From positions 682,001 to 746,000 of the forward strand of contig NZ_CP077084.1 of assembly GCF_014268275.3 (NCBI RefSeq): a DNA stretch of 64,000 nucleotides, written 5' to 3'. Positions within the stretch are counted from its first letter, which is position 1. Each line of letters begins with the position of its first letter. This document shows, one piece after another, positions 1 through 8,424 of the stretch. The notes beneath the pieces are model-generated. The model made no database searches. It saw nothing but the letters and a program-made list of their open reading frames with translations, and was not told where the DNA came from. The DNA comes from Pseudomonas tritici. Its GTDB lineage: Bacteria > Pseudomonadota > Gammaproteobacteria > Pseudomonadales > Pseudomonadaceae. Position numbers and translations under genes: made by a program.

Positions 1-223
1 TGAACTGGCCAAACTGCCGGTGCCTCAGGACGTGTGCGATGCCTACGGTGGCGCCAAGCTGGAATTCGGTCGCGAGTACATCATCCCGAAACCAATGGAT
101 AAGCGCCTGATCACCCTGATCTCCGATGCCGTGGCCAAAGCCGCCATCGAGACCGGTGTGGCTACCCTGCCGTATCCGAAGAACTACCCGCTGCAAAGCG
201 TGGATGATGTGTTCAACGGCTAA
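1..223 (+). CDS. maeB: Malic enzyme, C-terminal end (5' truncated by window)
   Basis: Only the last 73 codons are present, running from the window edge to a TAA stop. The tail (ELAKLPVPQDVCDAYGG through SVDDVFNG) resembles the C-terminus of short Pseudomonas malic enzymes, which convert malate to pyruvate and CO2 with NAD(P)+ reduction in the cytosol. Its place beside ponA matches the usual Pseudomonas gene order, where malic enzyme precedes penicillin-binding protein 1A. A clear terminator follows the stop. Cofactor preference cannot be judged because the nucleotide-binding domain lies outside the window. Confidence 0.8.
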   Translation, partial: ELAKLPVPQDVCDAYGGAKLEFGREYIIPKPMDKRLITLISDAVAKAAIETGVATLPYPKNYPLQSVDDVFNG

Positions 224-242
224 GCCGTTGTAGCGCACCAAC

Positions 243-277
243 AAAAAGCCCCGGCTCTCGCGAGTCGGGGCTTTTTT
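243..277 (+). terminator. Rho-independent terminator after malic enzyme
   Basis: An 11-bp stem (AAAAAGCCCCG paired with CGGGGCTTTTT) closes a GC-rich loop and ends in a run of six T. It starts 20 bases after the malic enzyme stop. Confidence 0.9.
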
Positions 278-311
278 GTGGCGATTCACTTGAGCCCTGT
301 GGAGATACAAG

Positions 312-401
312 TGTGGGAGCGGGCTTGCCCGCGATAGCGATGGGTCAATCAGCTCATGTGGCGCCTGACACACTGCAATCGCGGGCAAGCCCGCTCCCAC
401 A
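312..401. repeat. REPIN (paired inverted REP sequences)
   Basis: A 90-bp palindromic element: TGTGGGAGCGGGCTTGCCCG at one end, its reverse complement at the other, and a short variable spacer. It lies between the malic enzyme terminator and the 3' end of the convergent ponA gene. Eight elements of this family occur in the window, most of them 90 bp long, as expected for RAYT-mobilised REPINs of the P. fluorescens group. Confidence 0.9.
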
Positions 402-429
402 TTGGATCTGTTTCAGGCCATAAATCTCA

Positions 430-2892
430 CTAGAACAGGTCGATCGGCGCTGCCTCATCCGCCGGCAGCGGGCTGCCCGGTGCAACGCCATTGCCCAGCT
501 CATTGACCGACGGCGGCGTGTCTTCGCTCTTGAACAGTTCGAAGTACGCATTCGGTGTGCTTGGCGAGGCCGCGCGGCCGCTGACCGGATCGATGCGCAG
601 GCTGAGGATGCCTTCCGGCTCAGGCTGCGTGTGCGGCGGCTTGTCCTTCAAGGCCGCGCCCATGTAGCTCATCCAGATCGGCAGTGCGACGGTGCCCCCG
701 AACTCGCGGCGGCCCAGGCTTTCCGGCTGGTCATAACCGGTCCATACGGTGGTCACGTAGTCGGCGTTGTAGCCGGAGAACCAGGCGTCCTTGGACTCGT
801 TGGTGGTACCGGTCTTGCCGGCGATGTCCGGACGGTTCAGCGCCAGTGCGCGGCGGCCGGTACCTTTCTTGATGACGTCTTCCAGGATGCTGTTGAGGAT
901 ATAAGTGGTACGGCCGTCGACGATGCGCTCGGCGACTGCAGGCGTCTGGGGCTCAGCCGGCGTGCCGTTGGCCGCAGGCGTTGTGCCTGGGGTCGGCTCG
1001 ATGGTGATGCCTCCGTTGCTCGGGGCTGCCAGGCCATCAGTCGCCGCCACGCCGTTGACCACATCCCCCGGCACGCGCGGCGGGTTGGCCGTGAACAGGG
1101 TGTCGCCATTGCGGCTTTCGATCTTGTCGATCAGGTACGGCGCGATCTTGTAGCCGCCGTTGGCAAACGTGCTCCAGCCGGTGGCGATTTCCATCGGTGT
1201 AAGGGTCGCCGTACCCAAGGCCAGGGACAGGTTCGGCGGCAGGTCCGACTTGGCAAAGCCAAAGCGCGTCATGTAATCGATGGTCTTGCCCACGCCCATC
1301 GCCTGCAGCAGGCGGATCGACACCAGGTTACGCGACTTGTACAGCGCCTCGCGGATGCGGATCGGACCGAGGAACGTGTTGGTGTCGTTCTTCGGGCGCC
1401 AGACCTTGTCCAGGTACTCGTCGACAAACACGATAGGCGCATCGTTGACCAGGCTGGCGGCGGTGTAGCCGTTGTCCAGTGCGGCGCTGTAGATGAACGG
1501 CTTGAAGCTCGAACCGGGCTGGCGCTTAGCCTGGGTCGCACGGTTGTAGTTGCTCTGCTCGAACGCGAAGCCGCCGACCAGGGCGCGGATTGCACCGTTC
1601 TGTGGGTCCAGCGAAACCAGCGCGCCTTGGGCCAGTGGCACCTGGCTGAATTTGAGGCTGTCGTCCTTCTGGCGTTGCACGCGGATCAGATCGCCCACTT
1701 GCGCCACGTCCGAAGGCTGCTTAGGCATCGCGCCCATGCTGTTGGTATTCAGGAAAGGGCGCGCCCATTTCATGCTGTCCCACGCCACATGGGCTTCGCC
1801 GGTACGGGTCAGCACCTGCACGCCATCTTTCTTCACCTGGGTGACGATGGCCGGCTCCAGGCCGCTGATCGGGCGTTGTTTGCCAAGCTCTGTGGTCCAG
1901 GCGCTCAGCGTTTTGCCCGGCAGGCGCGATTCAGGGCCGCGGTAGCCATGGCGCTGGTCGTAGGTGATCAGGCCGGAATGCACCGCCTCATTGGCGATGT
2001 CCTGCAGGTTGCTCGGCACGGTGGTGGTCACGCGGAAACCTTCGGTGTAAGCCTCGCTGCCGTAACGGCCGACCATCTCGGCGCGCGCCATTTCGGCGAT
2101 ATAGGGTGCGTTCACTTCCGGCGTCGGCACGTGGTAGCTGGCGTTCAGTGGTTCGGCGATGGCGCTTTCGTAAGCGGCCTGGTCGATCTTGCCCAGCTTG
2201 TACATGCGCCCCAGGATCCAGTCGCGGCGTTCTTTGCTGCGCGCCGGGTTGGCCAGGGGGTTGAAGCGTGATGGGGCCTTTGGCAGGCCGGCAATCATGG
2301 CCATCTGCGCCAGGCTGGCATCACGAATTGACTTGCCGTAGTAGACCTGCGAAGCCGCCTCGATTCCGTAGGCGCGGTTGCCCAGGTAAATCTTGTTCAC
2401 GTACAGCTCGAGGATCTCGTCCTTGGTCAACTGGCGCTCAATCTGCAGTGCCAAGAGGATCTCCGTGGCCTTGCGCGAAAAGCTGCGCTCGCTGGTGAGG
2501 AAGAAGTTCTTCGCCACCTGCATGGTGATGGTGCTGCCGCCGGATTGAATGTGTCCGCTTTTTACCAATTGTGTCGCCGCACGCACCAAGCTGCTGGGGT
2601 CGACGCCATAGTGGTTGGCAAAATTATCATCTTCGGCCGACAGCAAGGCGCTGATGAAATTGGGTGGAATATCGGCAAAACGAATCGGTGTGCGGCGCAT
2701 TTCGCCGAACTCCGCGATTAATTTTTCATCGCTGCTGTAGACCCGCAAAGGAATCTGCAACTGGATACTTCTAAGAGCCTCTACGGAGGGTAAACCCGGA
2801 CTAAGGTAGAGGTAGGCCCCGCTGAGCACGAGCAGCAGCCCGCAAACGATGGCGACAATGGAGTACCCGAAAAACTTCAGCAGACGAATCAA
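430..2892 (-). CDS. mrcA: Penicillin-binding protein 1A (bifunctional murein synthase)
   Basis: An 820-residue class A PBP (also called ponA) that polymerises lipid II and cross-links peptidoglycan at the inner membrane. One N-terminal transmembrane anchor spans about residues 8-30. The glycosyltransferase domain carries catalytic Glu87 in AEDDNF. The transpeptidase domain shows the SxxK motif at 461-464 (PGSSFKP), SxN at 520-522 (KSRN) and KTGT at 693-696. The best start is TTG at 2892, placing the basic IRLLK segment directly before the membrane anchor. Length is normal for the family. The gene diverges from pilM across a 217-bp gap, the same arrangement as mrcA and hofM in enterobacteria. 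Confidence 0.96.
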   Translation of the reverse strand: MIRLLKFFGYSIVAIVCGLLLVLSGAYLYLSPGLPSVEALRSIQLQIPLRVYSSDEKLIAEFGEMRRTPIRFADIPPNFISALLSAEDDNFANHYGVDPSSLVRAATQLVKSGHIQSGGSTITMQVAKNFFLTSERSFSRKATEILLALQIERQLTKDEILELYVNKIYLGNRAYGIEAASQVYYGKSIRDASLAQMAMIAGLPKAPSRFNPLANPARSKERRDWILGRMYKLGKIDQAAYESAIAEPLNASYHVPTPEVNAPYIAEMARAEMVGRYGSEAYTEGFRVTTTVPSNLQDIANEAVHSGLITYDQRHGYRGPESRLPGKTLSAWTTELGKQRPISGLEPAIVTQVKKDGVQVLTRTGEAHVAWDSMKWARPFLNTNSMGAMPKQPSDVAQVGDLIRVQRQKDDSLKFSQVPLAQGALVSLDPQNGAIRALVGGFAFEQSNYNRATQAKRQPGSSFKPFIYSAALDNGYTAASLVNDAPIVFVDEYLDKVWRPKNDTNTFLGPIRIREALYKSRNLVSIRLLQAMGVGKTIDYMTRFGFAKSDLPPNLSLALGTATLTPMEIATGWSTFANGGYKIAPYLIDKIESRNGDTLFTANPPRVPGDVVNGVAATDGLAAPSNGGITIEPTPGTTPAANGTPAEPQTPAVAERIVDGRTTYILNSILEDVIKKGTGRRALALNRPDIAGKTGTTNESKDAWFSGYNADYVTTVWTGYDQPESLGRREFGGTVALPIWMSYMGAALKDKPPHTQPEPEGILSLRIDPVSGRAASPSTPNAYFELFKSEDTPPSVNELGNGVAPGSPLPADEAAPIDLF

Positions 2893-3109
2893 GGCTTTTG
2901 GATTTCCAGAGAAAAGAATGAGTTAGGCGTCGGGGCATGCATGGCAAACGATGGATCGACCCGAGCTGCAGATAAAAGCGGGAAAAAACGCTGGGCATTA
3001 AAGCATTTTTCGACTTGGGGCGTCATTCGCGCCGGTTCAACAAGTCGACCGAATGCATGGTGCACAACGGCAATCAGGCGGTATGACAGACAAAGTTTTA
3101 GGGAGTTTT

Positions 3110-3763
3110 ATGAGAAAGGGATTTTTCACGCGAAAAGCCGACACCTTGCTAGGTGTCGACATCAATGACACGACCATCCGGCTGATCGAGCTGGGTCGCT
3201 CAGTTTCGGGGTTCAACGTTCAAGGCTATGTTACACAGGCGTTGCCTGCGCACACGGTGGTCGACGGCACATTCCTCGATCTCGAGGGTGTAGGGCGCAC
3301 CTTGCGCAGTGCGTTGTCGCGGTTATCGACGTCGGCCCGTGGTGCCGCCGCCTCTGTGGCCGGGCCTTCGGTGATCACACGGATGATCGAAATGGAAGCG
3401 GGGCTCACAGACGATGAGATGACCTGGATGATCCAGATGGAGGCAGACCAGTACATTCCTTATCCATTGGATGACGTGGCCATCGACTTTCAGGTGCGCG
3501 GGCCGACGGCACTTGACCCAGGCCGTGTCGAGGTACTGCTCGCTGCATGCCTCAAGGATCAGGTGGAAGCCCGCGAGGCAGTTTTGGCCCTGGCGGGGCT
3601 GGTGCCGAAGGTGGTCGATGTCGAAGCGTTTGCATTGGCGCGCGCTTGCAGTCACGATTTCGCCAGCTTCACGCCGAGCCATCGAGTGGATAGTGCACAA
3701 TGGGCCGTGGATGCCCAAGGGATGGGAATTGCTTGCGGGTTGGCCCTGAGGAGTTTCGCTTGA
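3110..3763 (+). CDS. pilM: PilM/HofM-like actin-fold protein, short form
   Basis: PilM is the cytoplasmic actin-like ring protein that binds the PilN N-terminus in type IV pilus or DNA-uptake machines. The product is 217 residues from ATG 3110, preceded by AGGGAG at 3100-3105; an ATG at 3083 would add nine residues. The first 180 residues align well with PilM (TLLGVDINDTT phosphate-loop region, EADQYIPYPL, KVVDVEAFAL). The family's usual second half is missing, yet the typical end IACGLALRSF is kept, so about 130 internal residues are absent relative to the roughly 354-residue P. aeruginosa PilM. E. coli HofM (about 259 residues) is also short, so this may be a DNA-uptake type rather than a decayed gene. 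The stop overlaps the pilN start (TTGA). Confidence 0.85.
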   Translation: MRKGFFTRKADTLLGVDINDTTIRLIELGRSVSGFNVQGYVTQALPAHTVVDGTFLDLEGVGRTLRSALSRLSTSARGAAASVAGPSVITRMIEMEAGLTDDEMTWMIQMEADQYIPYPLDDVAIDFQVRGPTALDPGRVEVLLAACLKDQVEAREAVLALAGLVPKVVDVEAFALARACSHDFASFTPSHRVDSAQWAVDAQGMGIACGLALRSFA

Positions 3764-4314
3764 AGACACGAATCAACCTACTGCCTTGGCGCCAGGCGCT
3801 GGCAGAGCGGCGTCGCAAGAATTTGCTGGCGTGTTTGCTGGTGTTCGCTTGTGCGGCGCTGGCGACGGTGTGGCTGGCGGATCAGGTGATCGACCAAGCC
3901 ATTGATCGTCAGGTGACTCGCAATGACCACCTGGGCAAGGAAATCACCGGCCTGGATTCACGCATCAAGACCATCGATGACCTGCAGGAGCAAAGCCAGC
4001 AACTGGCGCAGCGCATGAAAGTCGTGCAAGACCTGCACGATGCCCGCTCGAATGGTGCTCAGCTGTTGGATCAGTTGGCGCGTGCGGTCCCTGACGGTGT
4101 GCACCTGCATGAAGTGGTGGCGAAGGGCGATACGGTGAGTATCAGCGGCAGCGCTGAATCCAGCCAGGACATCGCCCAGTTGATGCGCCGCCTGGAGGCC
4201 GCGGAAGGCGCCCATTCGACGCGGCTGCAACATGTGCGGACGGATGGCGCGCGCGGCAACAATGAGTTCCAGCTGATGGTCCGTCAGGGAGAGTCCACCG
4301 AGGCTCAACCTTGA
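3760..4314 (+). CDS. pilN: PilN-like inner-membrane assembly protein
   Basis: A 184-residue bitopic protein. The start is taken as TTG 3760, because it overlaps the pilM stop by four bases, sits behind TGAGGAG at 3747-3753, and yields the family's signature N-terminus KTRINLLPWR, the segment that docks into PilM. A transmembrane helix follows at about residues 22-42 (LLACLLVFACAALATVWLA), then a periplasmic coiled coil and a ferredoxin-like domain. It works with PilO in the periplasmic alignment subcomplex. The length is normal, unlike its neighbours PilM, PilO/P and PilQ. Confidence 0.9.
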   Translation: MKTRINLLPWRQALAERRRKNLLACLLVFACAALATVWLADQVIDQAIDRQVTRNDHLGKEITGLDSRIKTIDDLQEQSQQLAQRMKVVQDLHDARSNGAQLLDQLARAVPDGVHLHEVVAKGDTVSISGSAESSQDIAQLMRRLEAAEGAHSTRLQHVRTDGARGNNEFQLMVRQGESTEAQP

Positions 4315-5270
4315 GCCTGCTGAGGCTCAATCTTTCTGCACTCACTCACAACGCTGCAAAATGGCCCTTACCCGGCAAGGCCCTGTTGGGCTGTGCGCTG
4401 GCGGGTCTGGTGTTTGTGGTGGGCGACCTTGCGTACCTGAGTCCTTCGCGGGCGCGGTTACATCAGGTCGAGGCGCGGGAAGTGGCCCTGCAGCAGCAAG
4501 TCGCACAAAAAACTGTCCTGGCTGCCAGCCTTGAGGCGCGCACGCAACAGCTTCAGTTGATGCAGGCGAAGGTCGATGAGCTTTTGCAGGCGTTGCCGAG
4601 CGAGTCAGAAATGCCCGGCTTGCTGGAAGACGTTGCGCGTCTGGCACTGGCCAATGGTTTGTTGGTTGAGAGCGTCACCCCGTTGGATGCGTTGTCTCGG
4701 CCGTTCTATCACGAACAACCTGTGCAGATCGGCGTCGCGGGCGCTTATCACGACCTGGCGATGTTCCTGAGTGGCCTGGGTAACCTGTCGCGCATCGCCA
4801 CGGTGCACGATGTGGCCTTTAGGCGTGATGGCAAGCTTTTACGCCTTGACCTGCTGGCCAAGACTTACTGGCATGCCCAGGGCGGTGGGCGAGGCGGGCA
4901 AGGGCTGCCGTTTGTCTACGACTCATTGGGGCTGCGCGATCCTTTTCAATTGCTTGCCGTTCAGGTTGACCACGTGTCTGGTCGGCCAGCCCGCGCGCCA
5001 GACCTCGGCCGGCCACGTGGTGTACTGGAAAGCCTCCCGATGGAGCAGTTTGAAATGGTCGGCACGCTGTCCCGTGGGGTGCGAGCTTTCGCCCTGCTGC
5101 GTGCGGCATCCAAGGTGCACCGCCTGGCGGTCGGTGACTACCTGGGGCCGGACCATGGGCGGATCACTGCCATCCATGAACGTTACATAGAACTGGTCGA
5201 GCTGTTTCCTGATGGTCAGGGCGCCTGGCTCGAGCGCCCACGAACGCTGGTGTTAAACCTCAATTCATAA
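4311..5270 (+). CDS. PilO-PilP fusion protein
   Basis: One 319-residue frame covers two proteins that are normally separate. Residues 1 to about 190 are PilO-like: short cytoplasmic tail, membrane helix near 24-44, coiled coil, and periplasmic domain with MPGLLEDVARLA and PVQIGVAGAYHDLAMFLSGL. Residues from about 195 are PilP-like: a proline-free linker, then LRDPFQ, MEQFEMVGTL, VHRLAVGDYLGPDHGRI and WLERPRTLVL, all PilP landmarks. The lipoprotein signal and flexible N-terminus of a free PilP are absent, as expected if PilO's helix now anchors the PilP beta-domain. The start is TTG 4311, overlapping the pilN stop (TTGA). The PilP part should contact the PilQ N-domain encoded next. Confidence 0.85.
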   Translation: MSLLRLNLSALTHNAAKWPLPGKALLGCALAGLVFVVGDLAYLSPSRARLHQVEAREVALQQQVAQKTVLAASLEARTQQLQLMQAKVDELLQALPSESEMPGLLEDVARLALANGLLVESVTPLDALSRPFYHEQPVQIGVAGAYHDLAMFLSGLGNLSRIATVHDVAFRRDGKLLRLDLLAKTYWHAQGGGRGGQGLPFVYDSLGLRDPFQLLAVQVDHVSGRPARAPDLGRPRGVLESLPMEQFEMVGTLSRGVRAFALLRAASKVHRLAVGDYLGPDHGRITAIHERYIELVELFPDGQGAWLERPRTLVLNLNS

Positions 5271-5282
5271 TGGAATCAAGCA

Positions 5283-6665
5283 ATGAAAAGGACTTTTTCG
5301 TCCGTCGGTGTGGCGCTATGGATAGCGTTCACGGCACCGATGGCTACTGCTGTGCCCAATCGTGTGGATCTGATCCAGTTGCCGCCTCCCGGCAGCGCCA
5401 CGTCAAGCGCCTACACAGGCGACAAGCTGAACCTTAACTTCCAGAGCATCGAGTTGCGTACCGCGTTGCAGCAAATTGCCGATGTGGCAGGCCTCAACCT
5501 GGTAGCGAGCGACGACGTGCAGGGCTCGATCACGCTGCGCCTCAAGGATGTGCCCTGGGACCAGGCGCTGGACCTGGTATTGCAAGCCAAGGGATTGGAT
5601 AAGCGGGTAAAGGCCGGCGTATTGCTGGTGGCGCCTGCCGAGGAGTTGGCCGCGCGTGAGCTGCTGACCCTTGAGTCGCGCAAGCAAATGGCCGAACTGG
5701 CGCCGTTGCGCCGTGAGCTGTTGCAAGTCAATTACGCCAAGGCGGCGGACCTGGCCAAGCTGTTCCAATCGGTCACGGGCCTCGAGGGCGTCACCGATGA
5801 GCGAGGCTCGGTGGCGGTCGATGATCGCACCAACAACATCATTGCCTACCAGACCGGGGAGCGGCTCGAGGAGCTGCGGCGGATCGTGGCTCAGCTGGAT
5901 ATTCCGGTGCGCCAGGTCATGATCGAGGCGCGGATTGTCGAGGCCAATGTCGATTACGACAAAAGCCTGGGCGCGCGCTGGGGTGGCCGGCTGAATCGCG
6001 GAAACTGGGGCGCGGGGGGTATCCCCAAGCCTCAGTCTGAGGGCGCGGAACCACCAGAGAACCCACCCAGCTCACCCTTTGTGGATTTGGGTTCGCTGAC
6101 CGGCACCTCGGGCCTGGGCATCGCCTTTATCACCGATAACTTGCTGCTGGACCTGGAACTCACCGCCATGGAGAAAACCGGCAACGGCGAAATCGTCTCG
6201 CAACCCAAAGTGGTCACCTCCGACAAGGAAACCGCGCGCATCCTCAAGGGCACCGAGATTCCTTATCAGGAATCCAGTTCCAGTGGCGCCACTTCGGTGT
6301 CGTTCAAGGAAGCGTCGCTGTCGCTGGAGGTCACCCCGCAAATCACCCCCGACGACCGCGTGATCATGGAGGTCAAGGTCACCAAGGATGAGCCCGATTA
6401 CCTGAACAAACTCAACGACGTGCCGCCGATCAAGAAAAACGAGGTCAATGCCAAGGTGTTGGTGAAGGATGGCGAGACCATTGTTATCGGCGGGGTTTTC
6501 TCCAATACCCAAAGCAAAGTGGTAGATAAAGTGCCATTTTTGGGCGATGTGCCGTATCTTGGCCGCCTTTTCCGGCGCGATGTGCTGGCGGAGAAAAAAT
6601 CCGAGCTGCTGGTATTCCTGACTCCGCGTATTATGAATAACCAGGCGATTGCTGTGAGTCGTTGA
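5283..6665 (+). CDS. pilQ: PilQ/HofQ-type secretin, short form
   Basis: An outer-membrane secretin of 460 residues with a Sec signal peptide (cleavage near ATA/VP at 22-24). An STN/N0-type domain ([25 protein letters not shown]) begins around residue 45, an N1 domain spans about 140-205, and the secretin barrel runs from about 245 to the end ([58 protein letters not shown]). P. aeruginosa PilQ is about 714 residues because of N-terminal AMIN domains; none is present here. The size is close to E. coli HofQ (412) and Haemophilus ComE (445). It closes the pil operon, four bases before aroK. Confidence 0.92.
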   Translation: MKRTFSSVGVALWIAFTAPMATAVPNRVDLIQLPPPGSATSSAYTGDKLNLNFQSIELRTALQQIADVAGLNLVASDDVQGSITLRLKDVPWDQALDLVLQAKGLDKRVKAGVLLVAPAEELAARELLTLESRKQMAELAPLRRELLQVNYAKAADLAKLFQSVTGLEGVTDERGSVAVDDRTNNIIAYQTGERLEELRRIVAQLDIPVRQVMIEARIVEANVDYDKSLGARWGGRLNRGNWGAGGIPKPQSEGAEPPENPPSSPFVDLGSLTGTSGLGIAFITDNLLLDLELTAMEKTGNGEIVSQPKVVTSDKETARILKGTEIPYQESSSSGATSVSFKEASLSLEVTPQITPDDRVIMEVKVTKDEPDYLNKLNDVPPIKKNEVNAKVLVKDGETIVIGGVFSNTQSKVVDKVPFLGDVPYLGRLFRRDVLAEKKSELLVFLTPRIMNNQAIAVSR

Positions 6666-6669
6666 TTCT

Positions 6670-7188
6670 GTGCGAAATTTGATTCTTGTAGGACCGATGG
6701 GGGCTGGAAAAAGCACCATCGGCCGTTTGCTGGCCAAAGAGCTGCGCCTGCCGTTCAAAGATTCCGACAAGGAAATTGAATTGCGCACGGGTGCCAATAT
6801 CCCATGGATCTTCGATAAGGAAGGCGAGCTGGGCTTTCGTGACCGCGAGCAGGCGATGATCGCCGAGCTGTGTGGCTGCGATGGCGTGGTATTGGCGACT
6901 GGCGGTGGCGCGGTGATGCGCGACGAAAACCGCCGCGCGCTGCATGCCGGTGGTCGGGTGGTCTATCTGCATGCGTCAGTCGAGCAGCAGGTGGGCCGCA
7001 CCGCCCGCGATCGCAATCGCCCATTGCTGCGTACGGCCAACCCGGAGAAAACCCTGCGGGACCTGCTCACGCTGCGCGATCCGCTGTACCGGGAGATCGC
7101 CGATCTGGTGGTGGAAACCGATGAGCGGCCCCCACGGATGGTGGTCCTCGACATTCTCGAGCGTCTGCAACGGCTGCCACCCCGTTAA
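6670..7188 (+). CDS. aroK: Shikimate kinase
   Basis: A 172-residue cytosolic P-loop kinase that phosphorylates shikimate at the 3-hydroxyl in aromatic amino acid biosynthesis. Seen: Walker [10 protein letters not shown] at residues 7-15, the shikimate-binding region with FRDRE, GGGAV (Walker-B-like strand region), and the lid segment with [11 protein letters not shown] at 6670 is the only start that leaves the whole Walker A intact. It sits four bases after pilQ and is followed by aroB, the conserved aroK-aroB pairing of gammaproteobacteria. Confidence 0.97.
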   Translation: MRNLILVGPMGAGKSTIGRLLAKELRLPFKDSDKEIELRTGANIPWIFDKEGELGFRDREQAMIAELCGCDGVVLATGGGAVMRDENRRALHAGGRVVYLHASVEQQVGRTARDRNRPLLRTANPEKTLRDLLTLRDPLYREIADLVVETDERPPRMVVLDILERLQRLPPR

Positions 7189-7313
7189 AGCCGGGCCCGA
7201 AATGCGCTATTCTCGGCGGCGCGCTATCACCCTGCGGGGTGTGGCGTAGAGCCATCAGGTGATGTCAGATCTTGGCGTTGCCGGTCGTCAATACATCTCT
7301 AACGCGGGGACAC

Positions 7314-8414
7314 ATGCAGACACTTAAGGTCGATCTAGGCGAGCGCAGCTACCCGATCCATATTGGCGAAGGTCTGCTGGACCAGCCCGAGTTGCTCGCA
7401 CCGCACATTGCCGGGCGGCAAGTGGCGATCATCTCCAACGAAACGGTCGCGCCGCTGTATCTTGAGCGTTTGAGCCGAAGCCTGTCGGCGTACTCGGTTA
7501 TCTCTGTGATCTTGCCCGACGGCGAAGCCCACAAGAACTGGGAAACCCTGCAACTGATCTTTGATGGCTTGCTGACCGCACGCCATGACCGCCGCACCAC
7601 TGTGATTGCTTTGGGCGGCGGCGTGATCGGTGATATGGCCGGCTTCGCAGCCGCCTGTTACCAGCGTGGCGTGGACTTTATCCAGGTGCCGACCACTCTG
7701 TTGTCCCAAGTCGATTCGTCGGTGGGCGGCAAGACCGGGATCAACCACCCGCTGGGCAAGAACATGGTGGGCGCGTTCTATCAGCCTCAAGCCGTGCTGA
7801 TCGACACCGCGACCCTCAACACCCTGCCACCGCGCGAGTTGTCGGCGGGCCTGGCGGAAGTCATCAAGTATGGGTTGATCTGCGACGAGCCGTTCCTGAC
7901 CTGGCTGGAAGAACATGTAGACGCATTGCGCAACCTCGACCAGGTGGCACTGACCGAAGCGATTTCCCGTTCCTGCGCCGCCAAGGCGCTGGTGGTGAAT
8001 GCCGACGAACGGGAGTCCGGTGTGCGGGCCACGTTAAATCTGGGCCACACCTTCGGCCATGCGATCGAAACGCACATGGGCTATGGTGTGTGGCTACATG
8101 GCGAGGCCGTGGCTGCTGGCACGGTGATGGCGTTGGAGATGTCGCAACGCTTGGGCTGGATCAGCGCCCAGGAGCGTGATCGCGGTATCCACCTGTTCCA
8201 GCGCGCCGGTTTGCCGGTCATTCCGCCTGAGGAGATGACTGAGGCGGACTTCCTCGAACATATGGCGATAGACAAGAAAGTGATCGACGGTCGACTGCGA
8301 CTGGTGCTGCTGCGCCACATGGGCGAAGCGGTAGTGACCGACGATTATCCAAAAGAGATTTTACAAGCCACGCTGGGAGCGGATTACCGTGCCCTGGCTC
8401 AGCTGAAAGGTTAA
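7314..8414 (+). CDS. aroB: 3-dehydroquinate synthase
   Basis: A 366-residue NAD- and metal-dependent enzyme that cyclises DAHP to 3-dehydroquinate, the second step of the shikimate pathway. Recognisable segments: [10 protein letters not shown], the NAD-binding [20 protein letters not shown], the phosphate/substrate strand [20 protein letters not shown], and metal ligands in GHTFGHAIE. An upstream in-frame start at 7272 would add 14 residues unlike the family, so ATG 7314 ([15 protein letters not shown]), which gives the usual length, is preferred. The 125-bp gap from aroK leaves room for its own promoter, though none is obvious. Confidence 0.97.
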   Translation: MQTLKVDLGERSYPIHIGEGLLDQPELLAPHIAGRQVAIISNETVAPLYLERLSRSLSAYSVISVILPDGEAHKNWETLQLIFDGLLTARHDRRTTVIALGGGVIGDMAGFAAACYQRGVDFIQVPTTLLSQVDSSVGGKTGINHPLGKNMVGAFYQPQAVLIDTATLNTLPPRELSAGLAEVIKYGLICDEPFLTWLEEHVDALRNLDQVALTEAISRSCAAKALVVNADERESGVRATLNLGHTFGHAIETHMGYGVWLHGEAVAAGTVMALEMSQRLGWISAQERDRGIHLFQRAGLPVIPPEEMTEADFLEHMAIDKKVIDGRLRLVLLRHMGEAVVTDDYPKEILQATLGADYRALAQLKG

Positions 8415-8424
8415 TCAGATCCCG

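Noticed and set aside
312..401. REPIN arms as CRISPR repeats
   Set aside because: They are single long palindromes scattered over the window, without regularly spaced direct repeats or cas genes.
631..2271. A 546-codon open frame antisense to the PBP1A gene
   Set aside because: Arg- and Ala-rich composition and no recognisable motif; an antisense shadow.
3110..3763. pilM as a pseudogene
   Set aside because: The frame is intact, the family's C-terminal end is kept, the stop is coupled to pilN, and HofM proteins are also short.
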